Origin: CAVXYC01 sp046154735
Lineage (GTDB): Bacteria > Chloroflexota > UBA6077 > JACCZL01
Assembly: GCA_046154735.1 (NCBI GenBank)
Contig: JBJXFJ010000298.1
Coordinates: 1-6,543 of the forward strand
Direction of reading: 5' to 3'
DNA: 6,543 bases
In this document: positions 1 through 6,410 of the stretch, one piece after another
Position numbering within the stretch: position 1 is the first letter of the stretch
Layout: the number at the start of each line of letters is the position of its first letter
Notes under the pieces: model-generated
What the model saw: only the letters and a program-made list of their open reading frames with translations
Databases searched by the model: none
What the model was told of the DNA's origin: nothing
Position numbers and translations under genes: made by a program

Positions 1-383
1 TCATTCTCAATGTGCACTGGCCGCCCAATCAGCCCTCGCCGCGGCGGTTCTATGCCATCGGTCAGGCTGCGCGCCGAGCGGTGGAACAGTGGCCGGCGGA
101 TCTCAGCGTGGCCGTCATTGCCACCGGTGGTCTGAGTGTGGGCCGACTCGATGAGGCACTGGACCGTCAGCTCCTGACCGCGCTTCAGAACCACGATCTC
201 GATGCACTGGCCTCGCTTCCAGCCGGTTGGCGCCAGCGCTCCACCGGTGAGGTGCACGCCTGGATGGCGGCGGCTGGTGCCGCGGAGCATTTGGCGATGG
301 ACCTGGTGGACTATATCCCCGGCTATCGGACGCCCGCCGGCACCGGTTGCGGGCTGGCGTTTGCGCTCTGGAATGAGCGATAG
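1..383 (+). CDS. Class III (LigB-type) extradiol ring-cleavage dioxygenase, C-terminal part
   Basis: This is the 3' end of a gene entering from the left edge; the frame is open from base 3 (Ile-Leu-Asn before the GTG at 12) to TAG at 381-383, so the GTG is internal. About 126 residues are visible. The family cleaves catechol-type rings next to the hydroxyls using non-haem Fe(II). Recognisable blocks, numbered from the GTG codon, are HWPPNQPSPRR (2-12), the strand VAVIATGGLS (33-42), STGEVHAWMAAAGA (77-90), where Glu80 should be the iron-ligand Glu, and the C-terminal VDYIPGYRTPAGTGCGLAFALW (99-120). The two iron-binding His lie in the missing N-terminal part. The GGLS block is followed by Val43 where most homologues have the acid/base His, so activity or substrate may be altered. 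The Rieske gene starts 46 bp downstream, supporting a joint aromatic catabolic role. The family assignment is firm; the substrate (protocatechuate, gallate or another) is unknown. Confidence 0.85.
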   Translation, partial: ILNVHWPPNQPSPRRFYAIGQAARRAVEQWPADLSVAVIATGGLSVGRLDEALDRQLLTALQNHDLDALASLPAGWRQRSTGEVHAWMAAAGAAEHLAMDLVDYIPGYRTPAGTGCGLAFALWNER

Positions 384-429
384 AGCATGCCATCGCCAGG
401 AAGTGAACTGAAGCACGAGAGGACACGTC

Positions 430-1707
430 ATGCTGAGTCACCGTGACAATGAGATCCTATGCCGCGTGGGCGCTGCCACACCCATGGGCCTGTTCCTGCG
501 TCGATTCTGGACGCCTGTGCTGCTCTCATCGGAGCTCGCTGAACCAGATGGGGAGCCGCGCGAGATTACCGTTCTGGGTGAAGATCTGCTGGCCTTCCGA
601 GATACCCAGGGGCAAGTTGGCTTGATGCAGCCGCTCTGCCCGCACCGGCAGGCGCCCCTTGTCTATGGGCGGAATGAAGAAGGCGGACTCCGCTGCATCT
701 ACCACGGTTGGAAGTTCAGTGCGAGCGGTGAGTGCGTGGACATGCCCAATGAGCCGAGCGACTCGGACTTCAAGCAGAAGGTGCGTGCGGTCCATTATCC
801 CGTCCGAGAATGGGCCGGGATCATCTGGGCTTACCTGGGCCCACGCAACCTGGAGCCGGAGCTGCCGGCGCTGGAATGGGCGCGTGTGCCGGCGGAGCAG
901 CGCAACGTGGTGAAGTATCGCCAGGAGTGCAACTTCGTCCAGGCCATCGAAGGCGATATCGACTCCAGTCACATCGGGTTCTTGCATATGGATCTGGGCG
1001 CGCTCCGTAACCCCAGTACCCCAGAGCAGCGGTATCGCGCCAACGACATGGCGCCGCGTTGGGTCATTCAGCCCCGGGAGTACGGCCTCATGCTGGCGGC
1101 TTGCCGCAATGCGGAGGAGGACACCCACTACTGGCGTACGAATCAGTGGCTGATGCCGTACTACACCATGATCGCCACGGATCTTCAGCAGCGCCGTGGT
1201 CACGGCCACATCTGGGTCCCCATTGACGATACGCGCACTCAGGTTTGGTGTGTCATCTGGGCTCCCCATGAAGCGTTGACCGAGCAGGAGAAGTTCCAGA
1301 TCCTGGGTGGTCCTAGTCCCCATATTGCCACGCTGGATCCGGCAACCGGCGGATTGCGCGCGAACAAGCAGAACCACTTTTTCCAGGACCGCGAGGCGCA
1401 GCGCACCAAAAGCTTCACCGGGATCCTCGGTGTGCGTGAGCAGGATACCGCGGTGGTGGAGGGGATGGGTGATATCGTTGATCGCACCCGTGAGCACCTG
1501 GGCACCAGCGATATGGCCATCATTGGCATGCGCCGCATGCTGATCAATGGTGCCCGGGCATTGGAGGGCGGCGAGGAGCCCTACGCCGCGACCCATGCGG
1601 ACGTGTATCGCGTGCGTGCCTGGTCGGAGATTCTCCAGCGAGGCCCAGATGCTGAGCTCCTCCGCCTACCTCGAGTGAAAGAGCTCACAGAAACCATGGT
1701 GGACTAG
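430..1707 (+). CDS. Rieske non-haem iron ring-hydroxylating oxygenase, alpha subunit (phthalate 4,5-dioxygenase type)
   Basis: The protein has 425 residues, a usual length for the phthalate-dioxygenase-type alpha subunits, which need no beta subunit. The Rieske [2Fe-2S] site is Cys70-x-His72 and Cys89-x2-His92 in CPHR...CIYHGW, with 16 residues between the halves. The catalytic domain has EGDIDSSHIGFLH (174-186), giving bridging Asp178 and iron ligands His181 and His186. Asp361 in GTSDMAII is the likely third ligand. Such enzymes use O2 and electrons from a separate reductase to dihydroxylate aromatic rings or to O- or N-demethylate. No reductase or ferredoxin is in this window. The ATG start has GAGAGGA at 417-423, six bases upstream. 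It follows the extradiol dioxygenase by 46 bp and precedes the solute-binding protein by 47 bp, which suggests one transcript. Family members include phthalate dioxygenase and O-demethylases of methoxylated aromatics, so the substrate cannot be assigned from sequence alone. Confidence 0.92.
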   Translation: MLSHRDNEILCRVGAATPMGLFLRRFWTPVLLSSELAEPDGEPREITVLGEDLLAFRDTQGQVGLMQPLCPHRQAPLVYGRNEEGGLRCIYHGWKFSASGECVDMPNEPSDSDFKQKVRAVHYPVREWAGIIWAYLGPRNLEPELPALEWARVPAEQRNVVKYRQECNFVQAIEGDIDSSHIGFLHMDLGALRNPSTPEQRYRANDMAPRWVIQPREYGLMLAACRNAEEDTHYWRTNQWLMPYYTMIATDLQQRRGHGHIWVPIDDTRTQVWCVIWAPHEALTEQEKFQILGGPSPHIATLDPATGGLRANKQNHFFQDREAQRTKSFTGILGVREQDTAVVEGMGDIVDRTREHLGTSDMAIIGMRRMLINGARALEGGEEPYAATHADVYRVRAWSEILQRGPDAELLRLPRVKELTETMVD

Positions 1708-1754
1708 CCCGCCGGCAGGCCGGATACAACTCTCCAAAGAACAGGAGCTTTCTG

Positions 1755-3539
1755 ATGACGTGGTCACTCTCACGACGACACTTTATCCGCACCCTCGCCG
1801 TGGCCGGCGCTGCAATTCCGGCCGGCCTTGCCAGCGCCTGTGCCCCGGCCGCACCAGCGGTCTCCACAGCCGCACCGGCCGCCACGGCGGGCGCGCCCGC
1901 TGCTCCTAAGGCGCCCGCTGGCGCGCCCACTGTGGCCGCACCCGTGGCGAAGTCGCCCTCCCAGCCCAGTGTGCAGCGCGCGGTCCTCGCCCTGGCTTCG
2001 CCCAACATTGAGAGTAATAAACCCAGTGACATCGGCCAGCCAGAAGGCTGGCAGCTCCGCCCCATGTATGAGTATCTCACTGGTGTTTCGCCAGAAGGTG
2101 AGGAGAATATTCCTCAGCTTGCTACAAGCTGGTCTATCGAGCCAGATGGCAAGTCGTACCGCTTCCAGCTTCGCAAGGGCGTGCAGTTTCACCGGGGTAA
2201 GGGCGAATTCACGGCAAAGGATGTCATCTATAGCTGGAAGCACATCTCCGCGCCCGATTCGCTGCATCGCCAGGCGCCGTATTTCCGCACGGCCATTGAG
2301 GATATTGAAGCGGTGACGGACTACGAAGTTGTGTTTAAGATGGCACGGCCCGATCCGGCGTTTCTGACCGCCCTGGGCGAGGCGGAGTGGGGCTTTGAGA
2401 TTCTGAGTAAGGTGGATGGCGAATCCCGAGCGCAGTGGCCTGGACTCACGGAGGAGGCCGTGGCCGGCACCGGGCCGTATCAGTATAAGGAGCGGGCGCA
2501 GGGGCAGTACATTCGCTTTGAGCGCGTGCCCTACCAGCACTGGCGGGTGCAGCCTGATTTCCCTGAGTTTGAGTATCGAATGGTGCGCGAGCCTTCCACC
2601 CGGAGCGCTTCATTGCAAGCCCGCGAGATCCATCTCGCGGCGCTCCCTCCAGAGCTGGTGCCGCAGGCTGAGCAGTTTGGCTCCAAGACCATCGTTGGCC
2701 GTGCGCCCGGCTTGCATGCTTTCATGGCGTTCTATGGCGTCTGGGCTAACAGGAGCATCTTCAATGAGGAGATCCTCAACGCGGACCCAGCGCAGCTGTT
2801 TGTGTTTCCCAATACGCCCATTGCCGACGTGCGAGTGCGGCGGGCGCTGAATAAAGCGGTCAATCGTGATGAGTTGAACAAGGCCTATGTGCGCGGTAAG
2901 GCGGACCCACTCTATCTCACCTTCTTTCACCCCAATCGCCCGGGTTGGAACCCGGCCTGGCAACAGAAGTTTCAGGATGAGTATGGGTATGATCCTGCCG
3001 TGGCAAAGGCGCTACTAGCCGAGGCCGGTTATGGTCCAGGGAAGCCGCTCCGCCACGTCATTATCCTGCGGCCAAACTCATTCTTCACCGCCGTGCTGGA
3101 CATGGCCGAGGCCATTGCCGGTTACTGGCGCGCCATTGGTGTAGAGGTGGACCTGGTCCAGATGGACGGCCAGCAGATTGAGCTCAAGACGCGCAAGCTC
3201 GAGTGGGACAATCATTCCGTCATCATTGTGAGCAGCGTCCGCCAACTTTTGGGCTTTGGAGTCTACAACGCGGCCAGCACCATCGGCGCCCGGGCGGGTC
3301 TGGAGCTGCCGGAAACAGATGAAGTGTATGAGAAGCAGATCCGAGTGACGCTGGACACCAAGAAATACGACGACCTCTGGCGCCAGCTTGGCGATATGGC
3401 CTTTGAGCGCCATATGAACATTCCTCTATTCTGGATCCCGGCTGAGGTGTCCGCGGATCCAAGAGTGGTCGCCGACTATCGGTTCCCCGGCAACATCAGC
3501 GGAACGTACACGCATCCGGAGTACATTAAGTCGGTGTAA
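1755..3539 (+). CDS. ABC transporter solute-binding lipoprotein, family 5 (peptide/nickel/opine type)
   Basis: This 594-residue extracytoplasmic binding protein captures a substrate for an ABC importer whose other subunits are not in the window. The N-terminus shows a twin-arginine leader, SRRHFIRTL (6-14), a hydrophobic stretch (15-26) and Cys29 in LASAC. Cys29 is probably lipidated, although the -3 residue is Ala rather than the usual Leu. An Ala/Pro-rich, low-complexity linker runs from about 30 to 68. The mature domain has family 5 hallmarks: IPQLATSWSIEPDGKSYRF (119-137), LRKGVQFHRGKGEFTAKDVIYSW (139-161), GTGPYQYKE (238-246), and DVRVRRALNKAVNRDEL (358-374). The start ATG is preceded by AGGAG at 1743-1747 with a 7-base gap. 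Lying 47 bp behind the Rieske gene, it probably imports the aromatic substrate or a related compound. Family 5 proteins more often bind peptides, sugars or metal chelates, so this ligand is inference. Confidence 0.9.
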   Translation: MTWSLSRRHFIRTLAVAGAAIPAGLASACAPAAPAVSTAAPAATAGAPAAPKAPAGAPTVAAPVAKSPSQPSVQRAVLALASPNIESNKPSDIGQPEGWQLRPMYEYLTGVSPEGEENIPQLATSWSIEPDGKSYRFQLRKGVQFHRGKGEFTAKDVIYSWKHISAPDSLHRQAPYFRTAIEDIEAVTDYEVVFKMARPDPAFLTALGEAEWGFEILSKVDGESRAQWPGLTEEAVAGTGPYQYKERAQGQYIRFERVPYQHWRVQPDFPEFEYRMVREPSTRSASLQAREIHLAALPPELVPQAEQFGSKTIVGRAPGLHAFMAFYGVWANRSIFNEEILNADPAQLFVFPNTPIADVRVRRALNKAVNRDELNKAYVRGKADPLYLTFFHPNRPGWNPAWQQKFQDEYGYDPAVAKALLAEAGYGPGKPLRHVIILRPNSFFTAVLDMAEAIAGYWRAIGVEVDLVQMDGQQIELKTRKLEWDNHSVIIVSSVRQLLGFGVYNAASTIGARAGLELPETDEVYEKQIRVTLDTKKYDDLWRQLGDMAFERHMNIPLFWIPAEVSADPRVVADYRFPGNISGTYTHPEYIKSV

Positions 3540-3562
3540 CGACGTGGTAAACGGATTGAAGT

Positions 3563-3576
3563 TCCGAACGTTCGGA
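3563..3576. repeat. 14-bp perfect palindrome 3' of the solute-binding protein gene
   Basis: TCCGAACGTTCGGA equals its own reverse complement, and symmetry stops at the next base on each side. It sits 23 bases after the stop of the solute-binding protein gene. It could be a protein-binding site or part of a transcript end. With no loop, it is a poor RNA hairpin. No regulator is recognised for it. Confidence 0.45.
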
Positions 3577-3615
3577 TTCGACGCGATGGAACGCGTGGGT
3601 CAACTGCGGGCTTCC

Positions 3616-3723
3616 CGGTAGCGCGGCGGTCTCGTGCCCCGCGCCCGAGGATTCACCAGAGACGTGCATTCGCCTGAGTTTTGGGCATCCTCGGGCGCGG
3701 GGCACGAGACCGCCGCGCTACCG
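3616..3723. repeat. 37-bp perfect inverted repeat with 34-nt loop
   Basis: The left arm at 3616-3652 begins CGGTAGCGCGGCGGTC and is the exact reverse complement of the right arm at 3687-3723, with no mismatch over 37 bases. The spacer is 3653-3686. The arms are very GC-rich, so either strand as RNA would form a very stable hairpin. Neither side has a following T-tract, which argues against a classical intrinsic terminator, although it could still block transcription or protect mRNA 3' ends of the two convergent genes. Perfect arms of this length resemble intergenic fold-back or MITE-like repeats. No target-site duplication is obvious at the borders. Confidence 0.85.
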
Positions 3724-3745
3724 TGAGACAACCCTCGCCCGGCTG

Positions 3746-3840
3746 ATGCACCGGTCAGGAGGCACATTTGCCGTGGTAGCGTTAGGGTGCGCAATGACGC
3801 CCCATACGGGCACATCCGCCTCCTCCAAACTCCGGTGCAT
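3746..3840. repeat. 9-bp inverted repeat pair near the 3' end of fhs
   Basis: ATGCACCGG at 3746-3754 is the reverse complement of CCGGTGCAT at 3832-3840. A second, offset pair lies just inside: GGAGG at 3758-3762 and CCTCC at 3819-3823. The right arm ends nine bases before the fhs stop codon (minus strand), so the structure lies immediately downstream of fhs and could form its mRNA 3' end. The stem is broken by unequal spacers and has no T-tract, so this is only a candidate structure. Confidence 0.35.
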
Positions 3841-3848
3841 AATCCGGT

Positions 3849-5504
3849 TTAACTCAAGCCCGTGATCTGGCCGTCCTCATCCACGTCAATGCCGTAGACC
3901 GCCGCGGCTTTTGGCAAACCGGGCATAGTCAGAATATCGCCGCAGAGCGCGGTGACGTAGCCGGCGCCGGTGTAGGGCCGCAGCTCATGAACGGTGAGCG
4001 TGAAGCCGGCAGGTCGGCCAAGCACTTTCGGGTTGTCAGACAGTGAAAGTGGAGTCTTGGCCATGCAGACTGGGAGGTGACCTAGTCCTTGATCGGTCAG
4101 CACCCTCAATTGCCGAGTCGCGCGCGGGGAAAAGCTCACCTCGGCAGCACCGTACACGGTTGTGGCAATGGCTTGGATCTTTTCTTGAAGCGGTGCCTCA
4201 GGTGCGGCCACAAGCTTGATCGTGGGTGGTTCGCCGTCGAATGCTGCCAGGACCGCGCGGGCAAGGCCCTCGGCGCCCTCGCCGCCCATCGCCCAGGCGC
4301 TGCTCACCTGGGCATCGGTGGCGCCGGCGTCCAGTGCTAGCTCGCGCGTGAGCTCCAGCTCCGCGTCGGTGTCACCGGTAAATCGGTTCACTGCTACTAC
4401 CACGGGCAGCCCAAATCGCCTGATGTTTTCAATGTGCTGGCGCAGATTGGGGAAACCTGCTCGCACTGCCTCGAGTGGGTCAGCTATCCCTCCACCGGAG
4501 TGGTATTTCAGCGCGCGTACCGTGGACACGAGCACGGCCGCGTCCGGGTACCGGCCAAGCACGGGCGCCTTGATATGCATCATCTTTTCAAAGCCCAGAT
4601 CCGAGCCAAAGCCAGATTCGGTGACCACGCAATCGGCAAGCTTGAGCGCCAGCAGATCGGCAATGACACTGGAGTTCCCATAGGAAATGTTGGCAAATGG
4701 ACCTGAATGCACAAAGGCGGGTGTGTGCTCGCTCGTCTGCAAGAGATTGGGGTTGATTGCATCGCGCAGCAGCGCGGTGAGCGCGCCGGCGATGCCAATG
4801 TCTGCCACCGTGACCGGCTGCCCATTCATCGCGGAGCCCACCGTGATGGCACCAATCCGCTGTTTTAGCTCAGCCAGGTCGCGCGATAAGCCCAGGACCG
4901 ACATGATCTCCGATGTGGCCGTGATATCGAAGCGCGTTTCACGGGGCTGGCCATTCAGGCGCCCACCCAGGCCGGTGGTAATGTGGCGAAGCGCCCGGTC
5001 ATTGATATCCAGAACCCGGGGCCAGGTGATGGCCAGCGGATCCAGCCCATGCGGATTGTCCTGCACGAGCTGACTGTCGATCACCGCGGAGAGCAGATTG
5101 TGCGCCGCGGTGATGGCGTGAAAATCACCGGTCAGGTGCAGATTCATCAACTCACTTGGAATAACCTCCGCGCGACCACTGCCGGAAGCGCCGCCCTTGA
5201 GCCCAAAGACGGGACCCAGCGAAGGCTGTCGGAGTGTGGCTGCTGTGCGCGTGCCAATTCGATTGAGCGCCATGGTCAGGCCAATGGTGGTCAGCGTCTT
5301 GCCCTCTCCGGGAGGTGTGGGCGTCATCCCGGTCACCACCACGAAGCGCCCTTCAGGTTGGAGCACAAGGCGCTTGCGAAGCGCGGTGGCATCCAGCTTC
5401 GCCGCAAACTGACCGTATGGCAGAATCTCAGAATCGCGGACGTCGAGATGACGGGCAATCTCGTTAATCGGCCGTGGCTCGCTACGGCGGGTGTCACTGG
5501 TCAT
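3849..5504 (-). CDS. fhs: Formate--tetrahydrofolate ligase (formyltetrahydrofolate synthetase)
   Basis: This cytoplasmic enzyme makes 10-formyl-THF from formate, THF and ATP, feeding one-carbon metabolism and purine synthesis. With the ATG at 5504 it has 551 residues, matching the usual bacterial size of about 555. The ATP-binding P-loop TPTPPGEGKT is at 61-70 with Lys69. It is followed by LRQPSLGPVFGLKGG (91-105), NLHLTGDFHAITAAHNLL (121-138), the glycine-rich SGFGSDLGFEK (297-307), and the C-terminal CGDILTMPGLPKAAAVYGIDVD (521-542). I chose ATG 5504 because GAGGAG (5513-5518 on this strand) lies 8 bases upstream; the in-frame GTG at 5513 overlaps that site. The motif RQPS replaces the common bacterial REPS, and GSGRAEV stands where GGGYAQV is typical. 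The gene converges on the catabolic operon and diverges from the redoxin gene. No folD is in the window. Confidence 0.96.
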   Translation of the reverse strand: MTSDTRRSEPRPINEIARHLDVRDSEILPYGQFAAKLDATALRKRLVLQPEGRFVVVTGMTPTPPGEGKTLTTIGLTMALNRIGTRTAATLRQPSLGPVFGLKGGASGSGRAEVIPSELMNLHLTGDFHAITAAHNLLSAVIDSQLVQDNPHGLDPLAITWPRVLDINDRALRHITTGLGGRLNGQPRETRFDITATSEIMSVLGLSRDLAELKQRIGAITVGSAMNGQPVTVADIGIAGALTALLRDAINPNLLQTSEHTPAFVHSGPFANISYGNSSVIADLLALKLADCVVTESGFGSDLGFEKMMHIKAPVLGRYPDAAVLVSTVRALKYHSGGGIADPLEAVRAGFPNLRQHIENIRRFGLPVVVAVNRFTGDTDAELELTRELALDAGATDAQVSSAWAMGGEGAEGLARAVLAAFDGEPPTIKLVAAPEAPLQEKIQAIATTVYGAAEVSFSPRATRQLRVLTDQGLGHLPVCMAKTPLSLSDNPKVLGRPAGFTLTVHELRPYTGAGYVTALCGDILTMPGLPKAAAVYGIDVDEDGQITGLS

Positions 5505-5512
5505 GGGTGTCA

Positions 5513-5518
5513 CTCCTC
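5513..5518 (-). promoter_or_regulatory. Ribosome binding site of fhs
   Basis: On the minus strand this reads GAGGAG, with 8 bases before the ATG at 5504-5502. It decides the start: the alternative in-frame GTG (5513-5511) shares its first base with this site and could not use it. Confidence 0.6.
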
Positions 5519-5633
5519 ACAGTCGCAAATCGGTGCCCGGGGCGGGTGCATTCATACCACGTTGGCGGCCAGGCTCGGCTCCCATGGGCAGGGAAGGATC
5601 TATGCTATACGAGCAGACGGCAAGCCCGCGGTG

Positions 5634-5663
5634 CTGACCCAGACATTGGAACTGGCATAGTAT
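5634..5663 (+). promoter_or_regulatory. Candidate sigma-70-type promoter of the redoxin gene
   Basis: CTGACC (5634-5639) and TAGTAT (5658-5663) are separated by 18 bases and would place a transcript start near 5670, about 35 bases before the redoxin ATG. Each hexamer departs from consensus, so this is a weak prediction. The fhs promoter must lie in the same 5519-5706 region on the other strand, but I see no clear match for it. Confidence 0.25.
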
Positions 5664-5706
5664 CCCGCGCAACCCCGTAATTTTAGTGCCACTGTGAGGG
5701 TGCACG

Positions 5707-6204
5707 ATGACAGGCAAGCTCACCCAGGGCTCAGTGCTCCCGCACATCGAGCTCAGGCTGATAGACGGCCAGACGCTGACTCTACCGGCAGGTCGCCCGC
5801 CGGGATATCTGGTGCTCATGTTTTATCGCGGCCACTGGTGCACGCAATGTCGGCGGCACCTCTCGCAATATCAAGAGCATTTGGAGGAGCTTCGCTCGCT
5901 GGATGTTACGGTGGTGGCCGCGTCCGTGGATTCACGGGAGCTGACCCGGCAGCTTGCTGAATCGGCCGGCTACACGTTCCCCATGGCATACGGCGTGACG
6001 CGGGATGACGTGTCCGCGTTTGACCCCTGGTGGGGTGATGATGAGCACGGTCAATACATTCAGCCCACCGAGATGCTGGTGTTACGAGACGGGACGATTC
6101 ACTCCTCCATGTACGGTTCTGGCTCGCTCGGTCGCATGCCCGTGGAGGGCGTCCTCTTCGCCGTGCGCCAGCGCGAGGAGCGGCGCGCTGCGGCCGCGTC
6201 GTAG
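5707..6204 (+). CDS. Redoxin / AhpC-TSA-type thioredoxin-fold protein
   Basis: This 165-residue protein has the thioredoxin/peroxiredoxin fold. The strand YLVLMFYRGHWCTQCRRHL (34-52) carries a Cys45-x2-Cys48 pair at the start of a helix. It is followed by VTVVAASVDS (67-76), GYTFPMAYGV (88-97) and QPTEMLVLRDGTI (119-131), where Pro120 fits the conserved cis-Pro facing the redox site. It has no signal peptide and is likely cytosolic. It may reduce peroxides or thiols, but the peroxidatic Cys pattern PxxxTxxC is absent, so peroxidase activity is uncertain. The ATG is preceded by GAGGG (5696-5700) with a 6-base gap. Tandem stops TAG TGA end the frame. It diverges from fhs across about 200 bp and appears to be a single-gene unit. 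Oxidative-stress or thiol-homeostasis function is inferred from the family. Confidence 0.85.
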   Translation: MTGKLTQGSVLPHIELRLIDGQTLTLPAGRPPGYLVLMFYRGHWCTQCRRHLSQYQEHLEELRSLDVTVVAASVDSRELTRQLAESAGYTFPMAYGVTRDDVSAFDPWWGDDEHGQYIQPTEMLVLRDGTIHSSMYGSGSLGRMPVEGVLFAVRQREERRAAAAS

Positions 6205-6253
6205 TGAGCCTTGGACGCGGCGATCGTCGTCTCAGGTTACGAAACATCAGCTT

Positions 6254-6372
6254 TCAGGATCGAACGGTGAGTGTCATGGTGCCCATTAGCCCGGTGCTCG
6301 TGGGCTGGAGTGCCAGCGTTGACTGGGCACCGCCATCGCGGTAGCGAAGTTGCCCTGAGTTTGGTGCGTACC
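6254..6372 (-). pseudogene. Possible C-terminal remnant of a minus-strand gene
   Basis: On the minus strand an open frame ends at TGA (6256-6254) with about 39 codons, ending STGLMGTMTLTVRS, before it runs into the presumed insertion sequence. The alternating polar/hydrophobic tail looks like beta-strand protein, and most third codon positions are G or C. The stop would be convergent with the redoxin gene 50 bases away. I do not recognise a family. It may instead be chance open frame in intergenic DNA; evidence is weak. Confidence 0.2.
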
Positions 6373-6377
6373 TGATA

Positions 6378-6398
6378 TAGGGGGACAAGGTCCCTCTA
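6378..6398. repeat. Hairpin just upstream of the transposase start
   Basis: TAGGGGGAC (6378-6386) pairs with GTCCCTCTA (6390-6398) over nine positions, one of them a G-T pair, around a 3-base loop. It ends two bases before the GGGAG ribosome site of the transposase. It may belong to the left end of the insertion sequence, either as part of its terminal region or as a structure limiting translation from outside transcripts. The right end is beyond the window, so the IS border cannot be fixed. Confidence 0.45.
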
Positions 6399-6410
6399 CG
6401 GGAGTCCATC

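Larger units (their letters stand above)
3540..3848. other. Gene-free convergent intergenic region
   Basis: These 309 bases lie between the stop codons of the solute-binding protein (+) and fhs (-). I find no protein with family-like sequence here; a 71-codon minus-strand reading frame runs across the inverted repeat and looks like chance. The region holds a 14-bp palindrome, a 37-bp perfect inverted repeat and a further 9-bp inverted pair, listed separately. Transcription from both sides should end here, yet no hairpin followed by a run of T is visible on either strand. Confidence 0.7.

Noticed and set aside
12..383. A complete short gene starting at GTG 12
   Set aside because: The frame is open to the left edge and the family-conserved sequence continues upstream of the GTG, so this is the end of a longer gene.
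526..1596. A 356-codon minus-strand open frame opposite the Rieske gene
   Set aside because: It lies entirely antisense to a gene with clear Rieske and catalytic iron motifs; long antisense frames are common in GC-rich genes.
3616..3723. CRISPR array or classical Rho-independent terminator
   Set aside because: There is one inverted pair rather than spaced direct repeats, and no T-run follows the stem on either strand.
3600..3815. A 71-codon minus-strand open frame across the long inverted repeat
   Set aside because: It is composed largely of the inverted-repeat arms, shows no family motif and has no convincing ribosome site; it is best seen as chance.
4983..5660. A 225-codon + strand open frame opposite the 5' part of fhs
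   Set aside because: It overlaps the conserved P-loop region of fhs in antisense and has no recognisable domain.
5519..5706. A riboswitch or THF-type leader in the fhs/redoxin divergent region
   Set aside because: I looked for paired conserved blocks and a terminator-like stem and found none that I could support.
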